The notes: generated from the sequence alone by a model not told the origin. A DNA stretch of 64,000 nt from Rossellomorea sp. BNER (GCA_024213275.1 JANAVG010000008.1:161392-225391); one strand, 5' to 3'; positions 42,733 to 51,790 are shown, numbered from the stretch's first letter. Program-made: numbers and translations.

Positions 42733-44028
42733 TTAATAGTTTTCTTTTAACGTATTTCTCTCAGTTGAATGTTTAAGGCTCCACCAAAGTAAACCAAATG
42801 CAAATAGAAATAAGGCCGCCGTTACATAAAAGACGGACGAGATGCCGATAAATCCAGAGATTAACCCTCCAAATACAGGTCCAATAACATTTCCTAAAAA
42901 TCGAAAGCTTTGGTTGTACCCTAAAACTTCACCTTGCATGGATAGGGGAGCTTCCTGACGAATATAAGCTGTTGCACATGGGATCATCCCACCAATCGCC
43001 ATCCCGAATAAAAATCTGAAAAGAACGAGCTGCCAAAGCTGTTCTGCTAATGCTTGAGGGATAATAAAGATTGCAGCTAAAACCAAAAGAATAGATAACA
43101 CTTTTTCATATCCAATTTCATCCCAAAGTTTACCCCACTGGCGAGTGACAAGCAGGTTCCCGAACCCAGTGGCTGAAAAAGCTAACCCTGCCAGAAATGC
43201 TAGGTTACTTGTGGATGTTAATTCGTCAACATATAAAGTGAGCAACGGCTGTATACTAAAGTTTGCTATTTGAATAATCATAGAAAGAATCATAATGGTA
43301 AGTAATAATTTATGTTTCAGTATGTGAGATAAAACCTCTTTTCTTGTATAAGGTTTTTTCTTGGTTGAGGATGTTCCTTCTCTTTTTTCTACAATCCCAA
43401 TCAGTACACCAGTAGCGGCTAAAGTAATCGCGATCGAAGTAATAATAAAGGTGTATGAGAATCCAAATGTGTCCGCCATTAATCCCCCTAACACTGGACC
43501 AAATAGCCCCCCAGAAACAGTTCCCATTTGTAGTGTCCCTAATGTTTTCCCGGCGGTTTCCTTTGGTGTCTGAGATGAGATTAGGGCAAGCGAGGTAGGA
43601 ATAAAACCAGTCACAGCGCCCATGGCCATCCGTAAAAAGAACAGCCCAAGAACAGAGTCTACAAACCCCATGAGAAAAATGGAAAAAGCAATCCCATAAC
43701 CAGTAACGAGGAGAATCGGTTTAAATCCAAATCTATCACCAATTCTTCCCCAAATTGGAGATACAAAGAATGCAACTAAAAATGTAATACCAAATACAAA
43801 ACCAGACCACCTTTGGACAAATGCATTATTATAAGGGCCAAAGGTTTCAATATAGAGTGAGATAAACGGTAAAACCATTGTTGCACTTGCTGCCACTAAA
43901 AAATTGGCAAACCACATGATGACAAGGTTTCTTTTTTCTATTGAGATACGAGACACCTTCTTTATAAATTTTAATGAGCCATCTAACGTCCTTAAAAACA
44001 TATAAACGATTTCTAGAACATTACCCAT
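42733..44028 (-). CDS. yuxJ: YuxJ, major facilitator superfamily drug-efflux-type transporter
   Basis: A 431-residue MFS protein with 12 membrane segments of the drug:H+ antiporter-1 group. Visible motifs are GRIGDRFGFKPIL (motif A between segments 2 and 3) and GLFGPVLGGLMADTFGFSYTF (motif C, antiporter signature). It sits upstream of pbpD in the same orientation, as yuxJ does in B. subtilis. The first 35 residues are unusually long and basic. No good ribosome binding site was found for the ATG at 44028, so the true start may lie further in. Confidence 0.85.
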   Translation of the reverse strand: MGNVLEIVYMFLRTLDGSLKFIKKVSRISIEKRNLVIMWFANFLVAASATMVLPFISLYIETFGPYNNAFVQRWSGFVFGITFLVAFFVSPIWGRIGDRFGFKPILLVTGYGIAFSIFLMGFVDSVLGLFFLRMAMGAVTGFIPTSLALISSQTPKETAGKTLGTLQMGTVSGGLFGPVLGGLMADTFGFSYTFIITSIAITLAATGVLIGIVEKREGTSSTKKKPYTRKEVLSHILKHKLLLTIMILSMIIQIANFSIQPLLTLYVDELTSTSNLAFLAGLAFSATGFGNLLVTRQWGKLWDEIGYEKVLSILLVLAAIFIIPQALAEQLWQLVLFRFLFGMAIGGMIPCATAYIRQEAPLSMQGEVLGYNQSFRFLGNVIGPVFGGLISGFIGISSVFYVTAALFLFAFGLLWWSLKHSTERNTLKENY

Positions 44029-44146
44029 TATACCGAAAAATACTTCGTTTTACTAAATATTCATTTTATTAAATATGTGATGGAAGGTGAATTAAAGTGA
44101 TTTTTCTAAAAATTCTATAAATAATTCATATTTTTACACAATAAGG

Positions 44147-44155
44147 TGATATAAT
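44147..44155 (+). promoter_or_regulatory. Extended -10 promoter element of kapD
   Basis: TGATATAAT is a perfect extended -10 (TGN plus TATAAT). The -35 region is poor. A small CCTAT/ATAGG hairpin follows in the leader. Confidence 0.45.
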
Positions 44156-44232
44156 ATTTTAATAAGAGATACGATTCCTATTTTTTGATAGGGTTGGACG
44201 GTACTACCTGAAGTCAAACAGGAGGGAGTATT

Positions 44233-44853
44233 TTGTTAAAAGGTAAACAATTAATCTTTATTGACTTTGAATTTTCTATGCCAGAACGTAGTCGAACACC
44301 GAGACATTTTTATCCCGAAATTATTGAAGCTGGGATTGTCGTTGTGCAAAATAATGAGGTAGTTGAAAAGTTTTCTTCCTATGTTAAACCAACGGCATTT
44401 CCAAAATTGACATCACGCTGTAAAAAATTTTTATCCATTAAACAAGAACAGGTAGATAAAGGTATTTCATTCACAAATCTGATTCAATATTTCGCGGAAA
44501 TGAATCAACATGGAAAAAATAAAGTGGTGACATGGGGAAACATGGATATGAAGGTGTTACGGGATAACTGTAGGAAGCAGGGAATTGATTTTCCACTCGT
44601 TGGGGAGTTTATCGATTTATCTATGGAGTATAAGAAGTTTTTTGGAGATCAAAATCAAACAGGCTTGTGGAAAGCCGTTCAGGAATATGGACGTGATGGT
44701 GTTGGAAATCACCATAAAGCGTTGGATGATGCTTTAACGACTTACCATATATACAAGCTTGTGGAGAAAGATAAGAAGTATCTTGAAAAAGCGACACCTC
44801 CAACGATAGGAGAACGAATTGATTTATCGAAACTTCTTAATCAATTAGCATGA
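44233..44853 (+). CDS. kapD: KapD, DEDDh 3'-5' exonuclease-like inhibitor of the KinA pathway
   Basis: A 206-residue protein of the DEDDh exonuclease fold. Exo I is IFIDFEFSM, Exo II lies around TWGNMDMKVLR and Exo III is HHKALDDALTT, so the acidic residues and the His are all present. In B. subtilis KapD blocks the KinA route to sporulation. Nuclease activity is expected from the motifs but the link to its regulatory role is unclear. A TTG start is served by AGGAGGGAG. Gene order kapD-yuxJ-pbpD is as in B. subtilis. Confidence 0.9.
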   Translation: MLKGKQLIFIDFEFSMPERSRTPRHFYPEIIEAGIVVVQNNEVVEKFSSYVKPTAFPKLTSRCKKFLSIKQEQVDKGISFTNLIQYFAEMNQHGKNKVVTWGNMDMKVLRDNCRKQGIDFPLVGEFIDLSMEYKKFFGDQNQTGLWKAVQEYGRDGVGNHHKALDDALTTYHIYKLVEKDKKYLEKATPPTIGERIDLSKLLNQLA

Positions 44854-44888
44854 AAACCCAACACTCATCATCGAGGTTGGGTTTTGTT
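44853..44888. terminator. Bidirectional terminator between kapD and kapB
   Basis: AAAACCCAAC pairs with GTTGGGTTTT (one G-T style offset in the loop side), with T runs readable from both strands. Confidence 0.85.
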
Positions 44889-44889
44889 C

Positions 44890-45288
44890 TTACATTTTTA
44901 TTGAATACATTAATTCATATTCTTTTTGAACTCCATTTAAAGCCTGTAAACTTTTTTCAGTAAACGGAGTATTCTCTTTTGCAAGCTCACTTTTTAATTC
45001 ATCAAAAGCTTTCTTAAGTGAAGTATTATAATCGGCTATTTCACCATCGAAGGGCTTCACCATTTTGAGTGGAATGTTGGCTCTCTCTGTATAGGCAAGA
45101 GCTTTTCGCTCATGGAAAAATGAAACATCGATATCTTTAGGATGGTGTAAATCTCCTTGTCGTGGATGCTTTAGAACAGATAAAACTTTGACGATTAAAT
45201 GTTGTGAACCAATTTCTGTAACTTCACCAATATATTTTCCAGTCTTGTAAATAGCTGTGACTATATTCCCCTTTTTAAGTTCAGACAT
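44890..45288 (-). CDS. kapB: KapB, kinase-associated protein B
   Basis: A 132-residue protein starting MSELKKGNIVTAIYKTGKYIGEV, a match to KapB of Bacillus: a small beta-barrel domain (residues 1-70, with HPRQGDLHHPKDIDVSFFHERKAL) and a C-terminal helical part. B. subtilis KapB is needed for the KinB sensor kinase to feed the sporulation phosphorelay. In B. subtilis it is made from a kinB-kapB operon. No kinB is present beside it here. The ATG follows GGAGAGG. It converges with kapD at a shared terminator. Confidence 0.88.
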   Translation of the reverse strand: MSELKKGNIVTAIYKTGKYIGEVTEIGSQHLIVKVLSVLKHPRQGDLHHPKDIDVSFFHERKALAYTERANIPLKMVKPFDGEIADYNTSLKKAFDELKSELAKENTPFTEKSLQALNGVQKEYELMYSIKM

Positions 45289-45381
45289 GAAAATCCTCTC
45301 CTTCTTCTTGCCAACTTTTTAGTAAAATGAAAAAATAGACAAGATAAGTATAGTTAAAAGTTAACATGTGGAGGGGAGAAA

Positions 45382-46092
45382 ATGAAGCGCTTTACATATC
45401 TATTTTTTATCATGCTCATTACAGTTGTGATTACAGCCTGTGGTCAGTCTGATAAAAACAAGACAGAAAACGAATCGAGTGGTAATAAAAAAGGGGATGT
45501 AACATACCCCCAGCTTACAAATGAAGTTTTGGAAAATGAGAAGGCTGTTGTCATGAAAACGAATATGGGAGACATCAAAATAAAGTTGTTTCCAGAACAT
45601 GCTCCTAAAGCAGTTGAAAATTTCATTACCCATAGTAAAGAGGGGTATTATGAAGGAGTCACTTTCCATCGTGTCATTCGGGATTTCATGATTCAAGGCG
45701 GAGATCCAGGTGGTACTGGAACGGGTGGTGAAAGCATTTGGGGAGAACCATTTGAGGATGAATTCTCGAAGGAATTATATAACCTCCGTGGTGCTCTATC
45801 CATGGCGAATGCAGGTGAAGATACAAACGGTAGTCAGTTCTTCATCGTCCAAAATTCTTCCGTTGATGAATCACTGAAGGATCAAATGGAAGAGGCTGGT
45901 TTCCCTAAAGAAATCATTAAAGCCTACATGGAAAAAGGCGGTACCCCCCATCTTGATAATAAACATACTGTATTTGGCCAAGTAATCGAAGGAATGGATG
46001 TTGTTGATAAGATTGCGAATGTTGAAACAGGTGAAGGGGATAAACCTGTAGAAGATGTTATCATCGAGAAAATTGAAGTTGTGAAAAAATAA
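45382..46092 (+). CDS. Cyclophilin-type peptidyl-prolyl cis-trans isomerase, lipoprotein
   Basis: A 236-residue cyclophilin attached to the outer face of the membrane. The signal peptide ends in the lipobox VITAC with the lipidated Cys near residue 20, followed by a polar linker. The catalytic domain has [22 protein letters not shown], the active-site [21 protein letters not shown] and [15 protein letters not shown]. It assists folding of exported proteins. B. subtilis PpiB is shorter and cytoplasmic, so this is a different, secreted form. The ATG follows GGAGGGGAG. Confidence 0.93.
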   Translation: MKRFTYLFFIMLITVVITACGQSDKNKTENESSGNKKGDVTYPQLTNEVLENEKAVVMKTNMGDIKIKLFPEHAPKAVENFITHSKEGYYEGVTFHRVIRDFMIQGGDPGGTGTGGESIWGEPFEDEFSKELYNLRGALSMANAGEDTNGSQFFIVQNSSVDESLKDQMEEAGFPKEIIKAYMEKGGTPHLDNKHTVFGQVIEGMDVVDKIANVETGEGDKPVEDVIIEKIEVVKK

Positions 46093-46101
46093 GGATGAGT
46101 T

Positions 46102-46134
46102 GAGCGCCTCTGTATTGGACAGAGGCGCTTTTTA
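46102..46134 (+). terminator. Terminator of the cyclophilin gene
   Basis: GAGCGCCTCTGT pairs with ACAGAGGCGCTTT around five bases and is followed by T residues. Confidence 0.9.
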
Positions 46135-46370
46135 GGTTTTGTCGAGAGATCACTAGATTTACTTAGAATGGACAAATAGATTGGAGATTTCAAACAAATT
46201 GTGATATCCGGAATTTAAATGGGGAAAAATGTCATCTATTGTAAGGTCTAATCAAATTTACTTCTGCTGCGTCACGGAATTGTAAAGGATTCAATCGTTT
46301 TCTAATGGAGTATGTTAATCCCTATTGTTATAATAGGCAATAAAATGGTTGTTTTTGAAAGGAGCCAAGT

Positions 46371-46577
46371 ATGCAATTTTCTTATATATTAAATTTGTTC
46401 CTCTATTTCCCTGAAGATAAAACGGAATATATCCCGGCTTTTATTTCATTTATCATTTTTGCTGTAGCCGCTGTGTTAACCTTCCGTCTGATTATAAGAG
46501 CGTCGAAAAAGGAAGAGTTAAAGACAAGGAAACAGGAAGAAGAGGCAAGCCTCCGATCGCCAAAGGAAGACTCTTAA
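46371..46577 (+). CDS. Small single-pass membrane protein of unknown function
   Basis: A 68-residue protein with one clear membrane segment (about residues 24-43) and a highly charged cytoplasmic tail (ASKKEELKTRKQEEEAS). The N-terminus is also hydrophobic. I do not recognise a family. The ATG is preceded by AAAGGAG. It lies 75 bp upstream of the SOD-like gene in the same orientation. Confidence 0.6.
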   Translation: MQFSYILNLFLYFPEDKTEYIPAFISFIIFAVAAVLTFRLIIRASKKEELKTRKQEEEASLRSPKEDS

Positions 46578-46596
46578 GGGATTGCTGTTATAAAAA

Positions 46597-46642
46597 CCTC
46601 CAACAAAGGCAAAAATGAAAGAGATACTTACAGAGTTGGAGG
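46597..46642 (+). promoter_or_regulatory. Hairpin that can sequester the SOD-like gene's ribosome binding site
   Basis: CCTCCAAC (46597-46604) is the exact complement of GTTGGAGG (46635-46642), which contains the Shine-Dalgarno sequence for the ATG at 46652. Pairing across the 30-base loop would hide that site. Confidence 0.45.
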
Positions 46643-46651
46643 ACAATCATT

Positions 46652-47185
46652 ATGAGGATGCGCACTTATCTTGTCGTTCCGATTGCCATTATTCTTTTAC
46701 AGGCATGTGCTATTGAAAATCCCAAAAAAGCGGAAGTCGACATTAAAAATGATGTTGGTGATTCATTAGGGACCATAACACTTCAAGAGCAAGCGTCAGG
46801 AGTTGAGCTTGATATTAACCTTGAGGGTTTACCGCCAGGCGAGCATGGGATTCATATACATGAAAAAGGAAAATGTGAACCACCGGACTTTGAATCCGCA
46901 GGGAATCATTTTAATCCAGATGATAAAATGCATGGATTGATGCATCCTAAAGGAGCACATTCTGGTGATTTGCCTAATCTGATTGTAAAGGATGATAGTA
47001 CAGTTAAGGTGAAAATAATGGCACCGCTAGTAACCATGACAAAAGGCAAGACATCTCTCTTTACAAAAGAAGGAACGAGCATTGTTATAACGGAAGAGAA
47101 AGATGACGGTATGTCACAACCAGCGGGTGAATCAGGAAAGAGAATTGCTTGCGGTGAGATTACGAACAATAAAAAATCAAATTAA
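46652..47185 (+). CDS. Cu,Zn-SOD-like lipoprotein (YojM-type) lacking one copper ligand
   Basis: A 177-residue lipoprotein (lipobox LLQAC, Cys19) with a Cu,Zn superoxide dismutase fold. Copper-side ligands H68 and H70 (HIH) and the bridging H86 are present, as are the zinc ligands H94, H103 and D106 and the disulfide pair C75/C167. The last copper His, normally in a VIH segment before the PDDY-like loop, is Thr147 here. B. subtilis YojM is also an SOD-like protein with missing copper ligands and no dismutase activity, so enzymatic activity is doubtful. A copper- or zinc-binding or cell-wall role is possible. See the hairpin over its ribosome binding site. Confidence 0.85.
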   Translation: MRMRTYLVVPIAIILLQACAIENPKKAEVDIKNDVGDSLGTITLQEQASGVELDINLEGLPPGEHGIHIHEKGKCEPPDFESAGNHFNPDDKMHGLMHPKGAHSGDLPNLIVKDDSTVKVKIMAPLVTMTKGKTSLFTKEGTSIVITEEKDDGMSQPAGESGKRIACGEITNNKKSN

Positions 47186-47191
47186 AAAGTT

Positions 47192-47233
47192 AAAAAGCTG
47201 ATCACAACTTCAAATGTTGGAATCAGCTTTTTC
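47192..47233 (+). terminator. Terminator of the SOD-like gene
   Basis: AAAAAGCTGAT pairs with ATCAGCTTTTT, with an inner CAAC/GTTG stem, followed by T residues. Confidence 0.88.
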
Positions 47234-47304
47234 TTTGTTGAAAAATTAGAGAATAGGTCCGAATAGTGGATATTTTATTTTGTTTTAAATCATATACTGA
47301 TTAA

Positions 47305-48471
47305 TTATTTTTCAAAAGATCGTTTTAAACGATTCAATCCCTCAATGAGCATATTCCTCGGACAAGCAATATTCATTCTCACAAACCCCTCTCCACCCGG
47401 CCCGTACTTTGGTCCTGGTTCGAGTGCAAGTTTTCCTTTTTCAAGTAAACGTGTGGCGATTTCTTTATCGTTTAATCCGGTATTTTTACAATCAATCCAG
47501 ATTAAATATGTTCCCTCAGGTTCAATAACTTCAAGTTGCGGGATTTCACTCTTAATAAATTTTTTAGATAGCTCAATATTTTCTTTTAGATAGACAAGTA
47601 AGCTATCTAGCCAACTTTCTCCGAATTCATACGCGGCTTCCATTCCAGCTATTCCAAAGGTACCGAGAGTGAAAAAACCTTGTCGTTTTTGAGCATCTGC
47701 GATTTTTTCCCGAGAATGTTCATTTGGTACAACCATAAAGGAAGCTTGTAATCCCGCAAGATTAAAGGTTTTACTTGGAGCCATAAGCGTAATGGTTATG
47801 TTTTCATATTTATTGTCTAAAGATGCGATTGGAATATGCTTGTGTGGTGTAAATACAAGATCAGAATGGATTTCATCTGAGACTATTTTCACATCATATT
47901 TTAGACAGAGTTCTGCGATTTTTATTAGTTCATCTTTTGTCCATACTCGACCACTTGGATTATGTGGGTTACATAATAAAAATAACTTCACTCCATTTTG
48001 AAGCGATTTTTCGAATGCTTCGAAATCGATTTCATATTGGCCTTCATTTAAGATGAGAGGACAATTCTCCACAACACGCTGGTTGGCTTCCGCCATACCA
48101 AAGAAAGGGGGATAAACAGGAGATTGAAGCATAATACGGTCATTTGGTTGTGTATGAGCTTGAATGATGGTTGCAATAGCTGGGACTACTCCTGGACTAT
48201 ATAAAAGCGAATTTGACTTAATACTCCAGTTGTGTCGTGTTTGTAGCCAGTTTTGAATAGAGGATGCTGATCGGTCACCGATGAAAGTATATCCGAATAT
48301 TCCATGTTCTAGTCGTTTTTCTAGTTCTTTTATGACCATTGGTGGAGGGGAAAAGTCCATATCCGCTACCCACATAGGAAGTACATCTTCTTTTCCAAAA
48401 ATGGTTTTTCTTAAATCCCATTTTACAGAGTTGGTTCCTTCTCGATTGATTTCATAATGGAAGTCACTCAT
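47305..48471 (-). CDS. patB: PatB/MalY-family cystathionine beta-lyase-type aminotransferase
   Basis: A 388-residue fold-type I PLP enzyme of the MalY/PatB group. The N-terminus has DVLPMWVADMDF, the aspartate contacting PLP lies in KIVSDEIHSDLVF, the PLP Lys is in MAPSKTFNLAGLQ, and the terminal Arg is in FVRMNIACPR. PatB of B. subtilis splits cystathionine to homocysteine, pyruvate and ammonia. In B. subtilis patB lies beside kinB-kapB, which fits this neighbourhood. The ATG at 48471 is preferred. A TTG just before it is also in frame. Confidence 0.9.
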   Translation of the reverse strand: MSDFHYEINREGTNSVKWDLRKTIFGKEDVLPMWVADMDFSPPPMVIKELEKRLEHGIFGYTFIGDRSASSIQNWLQTRHNWSIKSNSLLYSPGVVPAIATIIQAHTQPNDRIMLQSPVYPPFFGMAEANQRVVENCPLILNEGQYEIDFEAFEKSLQNGVKLFLLCNPHNPSGRVWTKDELIKIAELCLKYDVKIVSDEIHSDLVFTPHKHIPIASLDNKYENITITLMAPSKTFNLAGLQASFMVVPNEHSREKIADAQKRQGFFTLGTFGIAGMEAAYEFGESWLDSLLVYLKENIELSKKFIKSEIPQLEVIEPEGTYLIWIDCKNTGLNDKEIATRLLEKGKLALEPGPKYGPGGEGFVRMNIACPRNMLIEGLNRLKRSFEK

Positions 48472-48573
48472 CAAAACACCATCCCTTTTCTTTAGTTACA
48501 TATATGATAAGATAATAAAGTGTCAGAATAAAATAATCTGTCTTAGGGCGTTTAAATAAAGGCAAAAAGTTAG

Positions 48574-48849
48574 GTGAACAATTTGGAACAAAATATGAGA
48601 GCAACGAATGAAATGCTGTTTAAAACACTACAAGAATGGGATCCTTTCTCCATTGGTGAGGAAGGCTATGATACGGAAATTGCCGATAGTATTGCAGCCG
48701 TCCACAGAATGGATCACCCAAATGAGCTGGCAAAAAAAATTCAAGAAATTTATGAGTTTTCCTTTGAAGAATGGATTCCCATGGAGAGTTGTTTAAAGGT
48801 AGCTTATAAATTGATTGAAATCAAAAATACAGGTAGCTGTAGTTTATAA
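48574..48849 (+). CDS. yugE: YugE, DUF1871 protein
   Basis: A protein of 91 residues, or 88 if translation starts at the TTG at 48583, of the YugE/DUF1871 family. It is a small, acidic, all-helical protein (core WDPFSIGEEGYDTEIADSIAAVHRMDHPNELAKKIQ, residues 22-57) of unknown function. The TTG start would place TTAGGTG at six-base distance. The GTG at 48574 is part of that same site. Location between patB and yugF agrees with B. subtilis. Confidence 0.82.
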   Translation: MNNLEQNMRATNEMLFKTLQEWDPFSIGEEGYDTEIADSIAAVHRMDHPNELAKKIQEIYEFSFEEWIPMESCLKVAYKLIEIKNTGSCSL

Positions 48850-48897
48850 GCTAATATTTGAAGGCTCTTTTCAAAAGACTGTTGTTTCTAATTTTAA

Positions 48898-48930
48898 AAA
48901 AGGACAGCTTAACCTGGCTGTCCTTCTAAA
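48898..48930 (-). terminator. Terminator of yugF overlapping its stop codon
   Basis: Read on the minus strand, AAGGACAGCC pairs with GCTGTCCTT and is followed by six T. The left arm lies inside the last codons of yugF. From the plus strand it could also stop yugE transcription. Confidence 0.85.
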
Positions 48931-49766
48931 ACCTTACTGTTTTTCTGTATGAAAGAAAGTATATGCTGCTTAACTTCCTCGGGCTTTTCTTCTGGGACAA
49001 GGTGACCTGTTTCATCTAATACAATCATTTGAGAATTTGGCAAATCCTTCTTTAAACGCTCTCCAACATTTAATGGAACGACTCGATCATGTTTTCCCCA
49101 AATAAGTAAGCATGGTGTTTGGATCTCTTTTAAAGCCTGTACCGTCAAATCTCCCTCTCTATCCCGTATCATTCTTGTTAACGCTTTGAAAATGTCATCA
49201 TCCAAAAAAGGTTTTAAATACCCGAACATCATTTCATCATTAATCATCTGAATATCGTGAACGACGTTTTCAAGGTTTTTTCTTACACCAGATCTTGTCA
49301 GCCAAAGCTTTATATATATATGGAAGAATGGAACATAGCTCAACATGGATACATGCCATTTCATCCTTTTAAGGTATCCTGAACTACAAAGCAAGATGCC
49401 TTTTTGGACAAGGTCTGGCTCCATTTTCATTATGTTAAGGGCAATCTGTCCACCCATTGAGTGACCAGCGAGATAAATATTTTTAAGATCAAGTTGTTTT
49501 AAAAGTTTAATGACGGTTTTCCCAAGATTTTCATAAGAATAGATGAACTTATTACTTTTTTCACTATTGCCAAATGGGGGAAGGTCAATTGAGATCACAT
49601 TAAAATCCTGTTTTAATAACGGTGTTAAATGGCGGAAACTAAAAGTAGAAGATAAAAATCCATGTAATAAAACAAAGGTTTCTTTTGCGTAAGGATGGCG
49701 ATAATATTCATAGAATACATCGACCCCATTGACGTTTGCTCGATACGTTGTATCCTTCTCCGACAT
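48909..49766 (-). CDS. yugF: YugF, alpha/beta-hydrolase
   Basis: A 285-residue alpha/beta-hydrolase. The nucleophile elbow is AGHSMGGQ, the acid lies in LIWGKHDRVVP and the catalytic His is in DETGHLVPEE. The oxyanion segment is LLHGFLSS. A hydrophobic cap stretch (KWHVSMLSYVPFFHIYIKLW) may touch membranes or bind a fatty substrate. The substrate is unknown. The ATG at 49766 is eight bases from AGGAG. Two earlier start codons overlap that site. The position agrees with B. subtilis yugF. Confidence 0.88.
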   Translation of the reverse strand: MSEKDTTYRANVNGVDVFYEYYRHPYAKETFVLLHGFLSSTFSFRHLTPLLKQDFNVISIDLPPFGNSEKSNKFIYSYENLGKTVIKLLKQLDLKNIYLAGHSMGGQIALNIMKMEPDLVQKGILLCSSGYLKRMKWHVSMLSYVPFFHIYIKLWLTRSGVRKNLENVVHDIQMINDEMMFGYLKPFLDDDIFKALTRMIRDREGDLTVQALKEIQTPCLLIWGKHDRVVPLNVGERLKKDLPNSQMIVLDETGHLVPEEKPEEVKQHILSFIQKNSKVLEGQPG

Positions 49767-49908
49767 GACCATCACTCCTGTTTTTTCCGTATTTGTATTC
49801 TACCCGGAAGTAGCAAAAAAACACCTTTTTTTCATCATTTTAGGTCTAAAAGTATTCACTTTTGTTATAATAAAAGAGTTTTAAATCGACCATTGAGGAG
49901 GACACAAC

Positions 49909-50409
49909 ATGCAGCTAAAAGAAAAAGAGCTAAATATCCTACATATCCTCGAGCAAGACGCCAGGACCCCAATTGAAACGATCAGTAAAATGATTGAGAT
50001 AAGTGTAGAGGAAGTTCAAAGCATGATTGAGAAGCTTGAAGCACAACAAATCCTTGTCCGTTATACATCCATTATTGATTGGTCTAAGGTAGCTGGACAT
50101 GAGGGTGTTACGGCGATCATCGATGTAAAGGTTACTCCAAAAAGAGGGGTCGGCTTTAATGAAGTAGCACAACGCATTTACCGATATAAAGAGGTTCAAT
50201 CCGTCTATTTAATGTCAGGAGCTTATGATCTTTCTGTGACTGTTGTTGGTCATTCGATGAATGAAGTGGCTCGTTTCGTTTCTGAAAAGTTATCAACTAT
50301 TGATTCAGTTATATCAACAACGACCCATTTTCAATTGAAAAAATACAAACATGATGGAACCATTTTTGGTCATGATCAAGAAGATAAAAGAATTGTGGTG
50401 TCTCCGTAA
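49909..50409 (+). CDS. alaR: AlaR (YugG), Lrp/AsnC-family regulator
   Basis: A 166-residue Lrp/AsnC regulator: an N-terminal helix-turn-helix (residues 5-60, EKELNILHILEQDARTP and SKMIEISVEEVQSMIEKLE) and a C-terminal ligand-binding RAM domain (VTAIIDVKVTPKRG, then VYLMSGAYDLSVTVVG). In B. subtilis AlaR controls the adjacent alanine transaminase gene. The stop codon overlaps the start of the next gene (TAATG), so the two form an operon. The ATG follows GAGGAGG. Confidence 0.92.
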   Translation: MQLKEKELNILHILEQDARTPIETISKMIEISVEEVQSMIEKLEAQQILVRYTSIIDWSKVAGHEGVTAIIDVKVTPKRGVGFNEVAQRIYRYKEVQSVYLMSGAYDLSVTVVGHSMNEVARFVSEKLSTIDSVISTTTHFQLKKYKHDGTIFGHDQEDKRIVVSP

Positions 50410-51581
50410 TGAAAACAAAAGCGAAGAATTACTTATCAAAAAATGTAGAAAATCTAAAACCTTCGGGGATTCGGAAATTTTTCGATTTAGCCGCTAATAT
50501 GGAAGGAGTTATTTCTCTTGGTGTAGGTGAACCAGATTTTGTCACATCCTGGACAGTAAGAGAAGCAGCCATCCTTTCTTTAGAACAAGGATATACCTCT
50601 TATACAGCTAATGCTGGTCTAGCTGAATTACGTGAAGAGATTACGAAATATATGGAAAAAGGGTTTGGTGTACATTACGATTGGCGTGAAGAAGTCATTG
50701 TCACAGTGGGGGCAAGTCAAGCGATTGATTTAGCACTCAGAGCGGTCGTTGATCCTCTGGATGAAGTAATTGTGGTTGAGCCAAGTTTTGTTTCCTATGT
50801 TCCGCTAGTTCAATTGGCTGGTGGGGTAGCAGTAACCGTTGAAACAAAGCCAGAAAATGGCTTTAAACTTCAAGCATCTGAGTTAAAAGAAGCAATTACT
50901 CCAAAAACGAAGGCCATTCTGCTTTGTTCTCCAAATAATCCAACTGGAACTTTGCTAACGAAAGAGGATTTAGAAGGGGTAACAGATGTCATTAAAGAAA
51001 ATGATTTACTTGTGATTTCAGATGAAATCTATGCTGAATTAGCCTATGATGACCAACATGTGTCTGTAGCTGCCCTAGAGGAAATGAGGGAACGTACAAT
51101 CCTTGTTAACGGGTTCTCTAAAGGTTTTGCCATGACTGGATGGAGATTAGGATTTCTCTGTGCTCCAGCCAAAATTTCAAAAGCGATGTTGAAAATACAT
51201 CAGTATTCCATGATGTGTGCGCCTACTCCTGCCCAGTTTGGAGCTTTAGAGGCTTTAGTAAATGGAATGGGAGATGTAGCTGAAATGAAGAGAAGCTACC
51301 ATTTGCGTAGGAACTATTTCGTCACGTCATTGAATGAACTCGGTCTAAGCTGCCATACTCCTGGGGGAGCATTTTACGCATTCCCTTCTGTAGAAGCGAC
51401 AGGCCTAAGCTCTGAACAATTTGCAGAACAATTACTAATGGAACAAAAAGTGGCCGTCGTTCCTGGCAACGTCTTCGGAAAAGGTGGAGAAGGACATATC
51501 CGCTGCTCCTACGCTACCTCTATGGAGCAACTGCAAGAAGCCGTAAAACGAATCAAAAAATTCGTAAAAGATAAAATCTAG
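50409..51581 (+). CDS. alaT: AlaT (YugH), alanine transaminase-type aminotransferase
   Basis: A 390-residue class I/II aminotransferase that in B. subtilis makes alanine from pyruvate and glutamate. PLP-binding features are SPNNPTGTLL, the Asp in LVISDEIYAELAYD, the Schiff-base Lys in NGFSKGFAMTGWRLG and the carboxylate-binding Arg in GHIRCSYA. It starts on the last base of the alaR stop codon. A family 3 hairpin follows 10 bp after the stop and may end the operon. Confidence 0.92.
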   Translation: MKTKAKNYLSKNVENLKPSGIRKFFDLAANMEGVISLGVGEPDFVTSWTVREAAILSLEQGYTSYTANAGLAELREEITKYMEKGFGVHYDWREEVIVTVGASQAIDLALRAVVDPLDEVIVVEPSFVSYVPLVQLAGGVAVTVETKPENGFKLQASELKEAITPKTKAILLCSPNNPTGTLLTKEDLEGVTDVIKENDLLVISDEIYAELAYDDQHVSVAALEEMRERTILVNGFSKGFAMTGWRLGFLCAPAKISKAMLKIHQYSMMCAPTPAQFGALEALVNGMGDVAEMKRSYHLRRNYFVTSLNELGLSCHTPGGAFYAFPSVEATGLSSEQFAEQLLMEQKVAVVPGNVFGKGGEGHIRCSYATSMEQLQEAVKRIKKFVKDKI

Positions 51582-51590
51582 TTAACATAA

Positions 51591-51646
51591 TGAGGGACGG
51601 TTCTCGAATGCGTTAATACGTTAACGCGCTCGAGAACCGTCCCTCA
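51591..51646. repeat. Family 3 hairpin repeat, copy 3
   Basis: TGAGGGACGGTTCTCGA pairs with TCGAGAACCGTCCCTCA, and GCGTTAA pairs with TTAACGC around TACG. Only a two-base mismatch lies between the stems. It is a likely terminator or stabiliser of alaR-alaT. Confidence 0.9.
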
Positions 51647-51790
51647 ATACTTTAAAGCAATAAAAAGGGGATTGACCGATGAGGGCAATCCCAAAGTACA
51701 AAAACAAAAGGGGGAATACTTAGAAAGCATATTTTAATAATTGCCCGATTCCTGAGTTTTTATACATTTTTTATAAAAAAATTTTTATTT

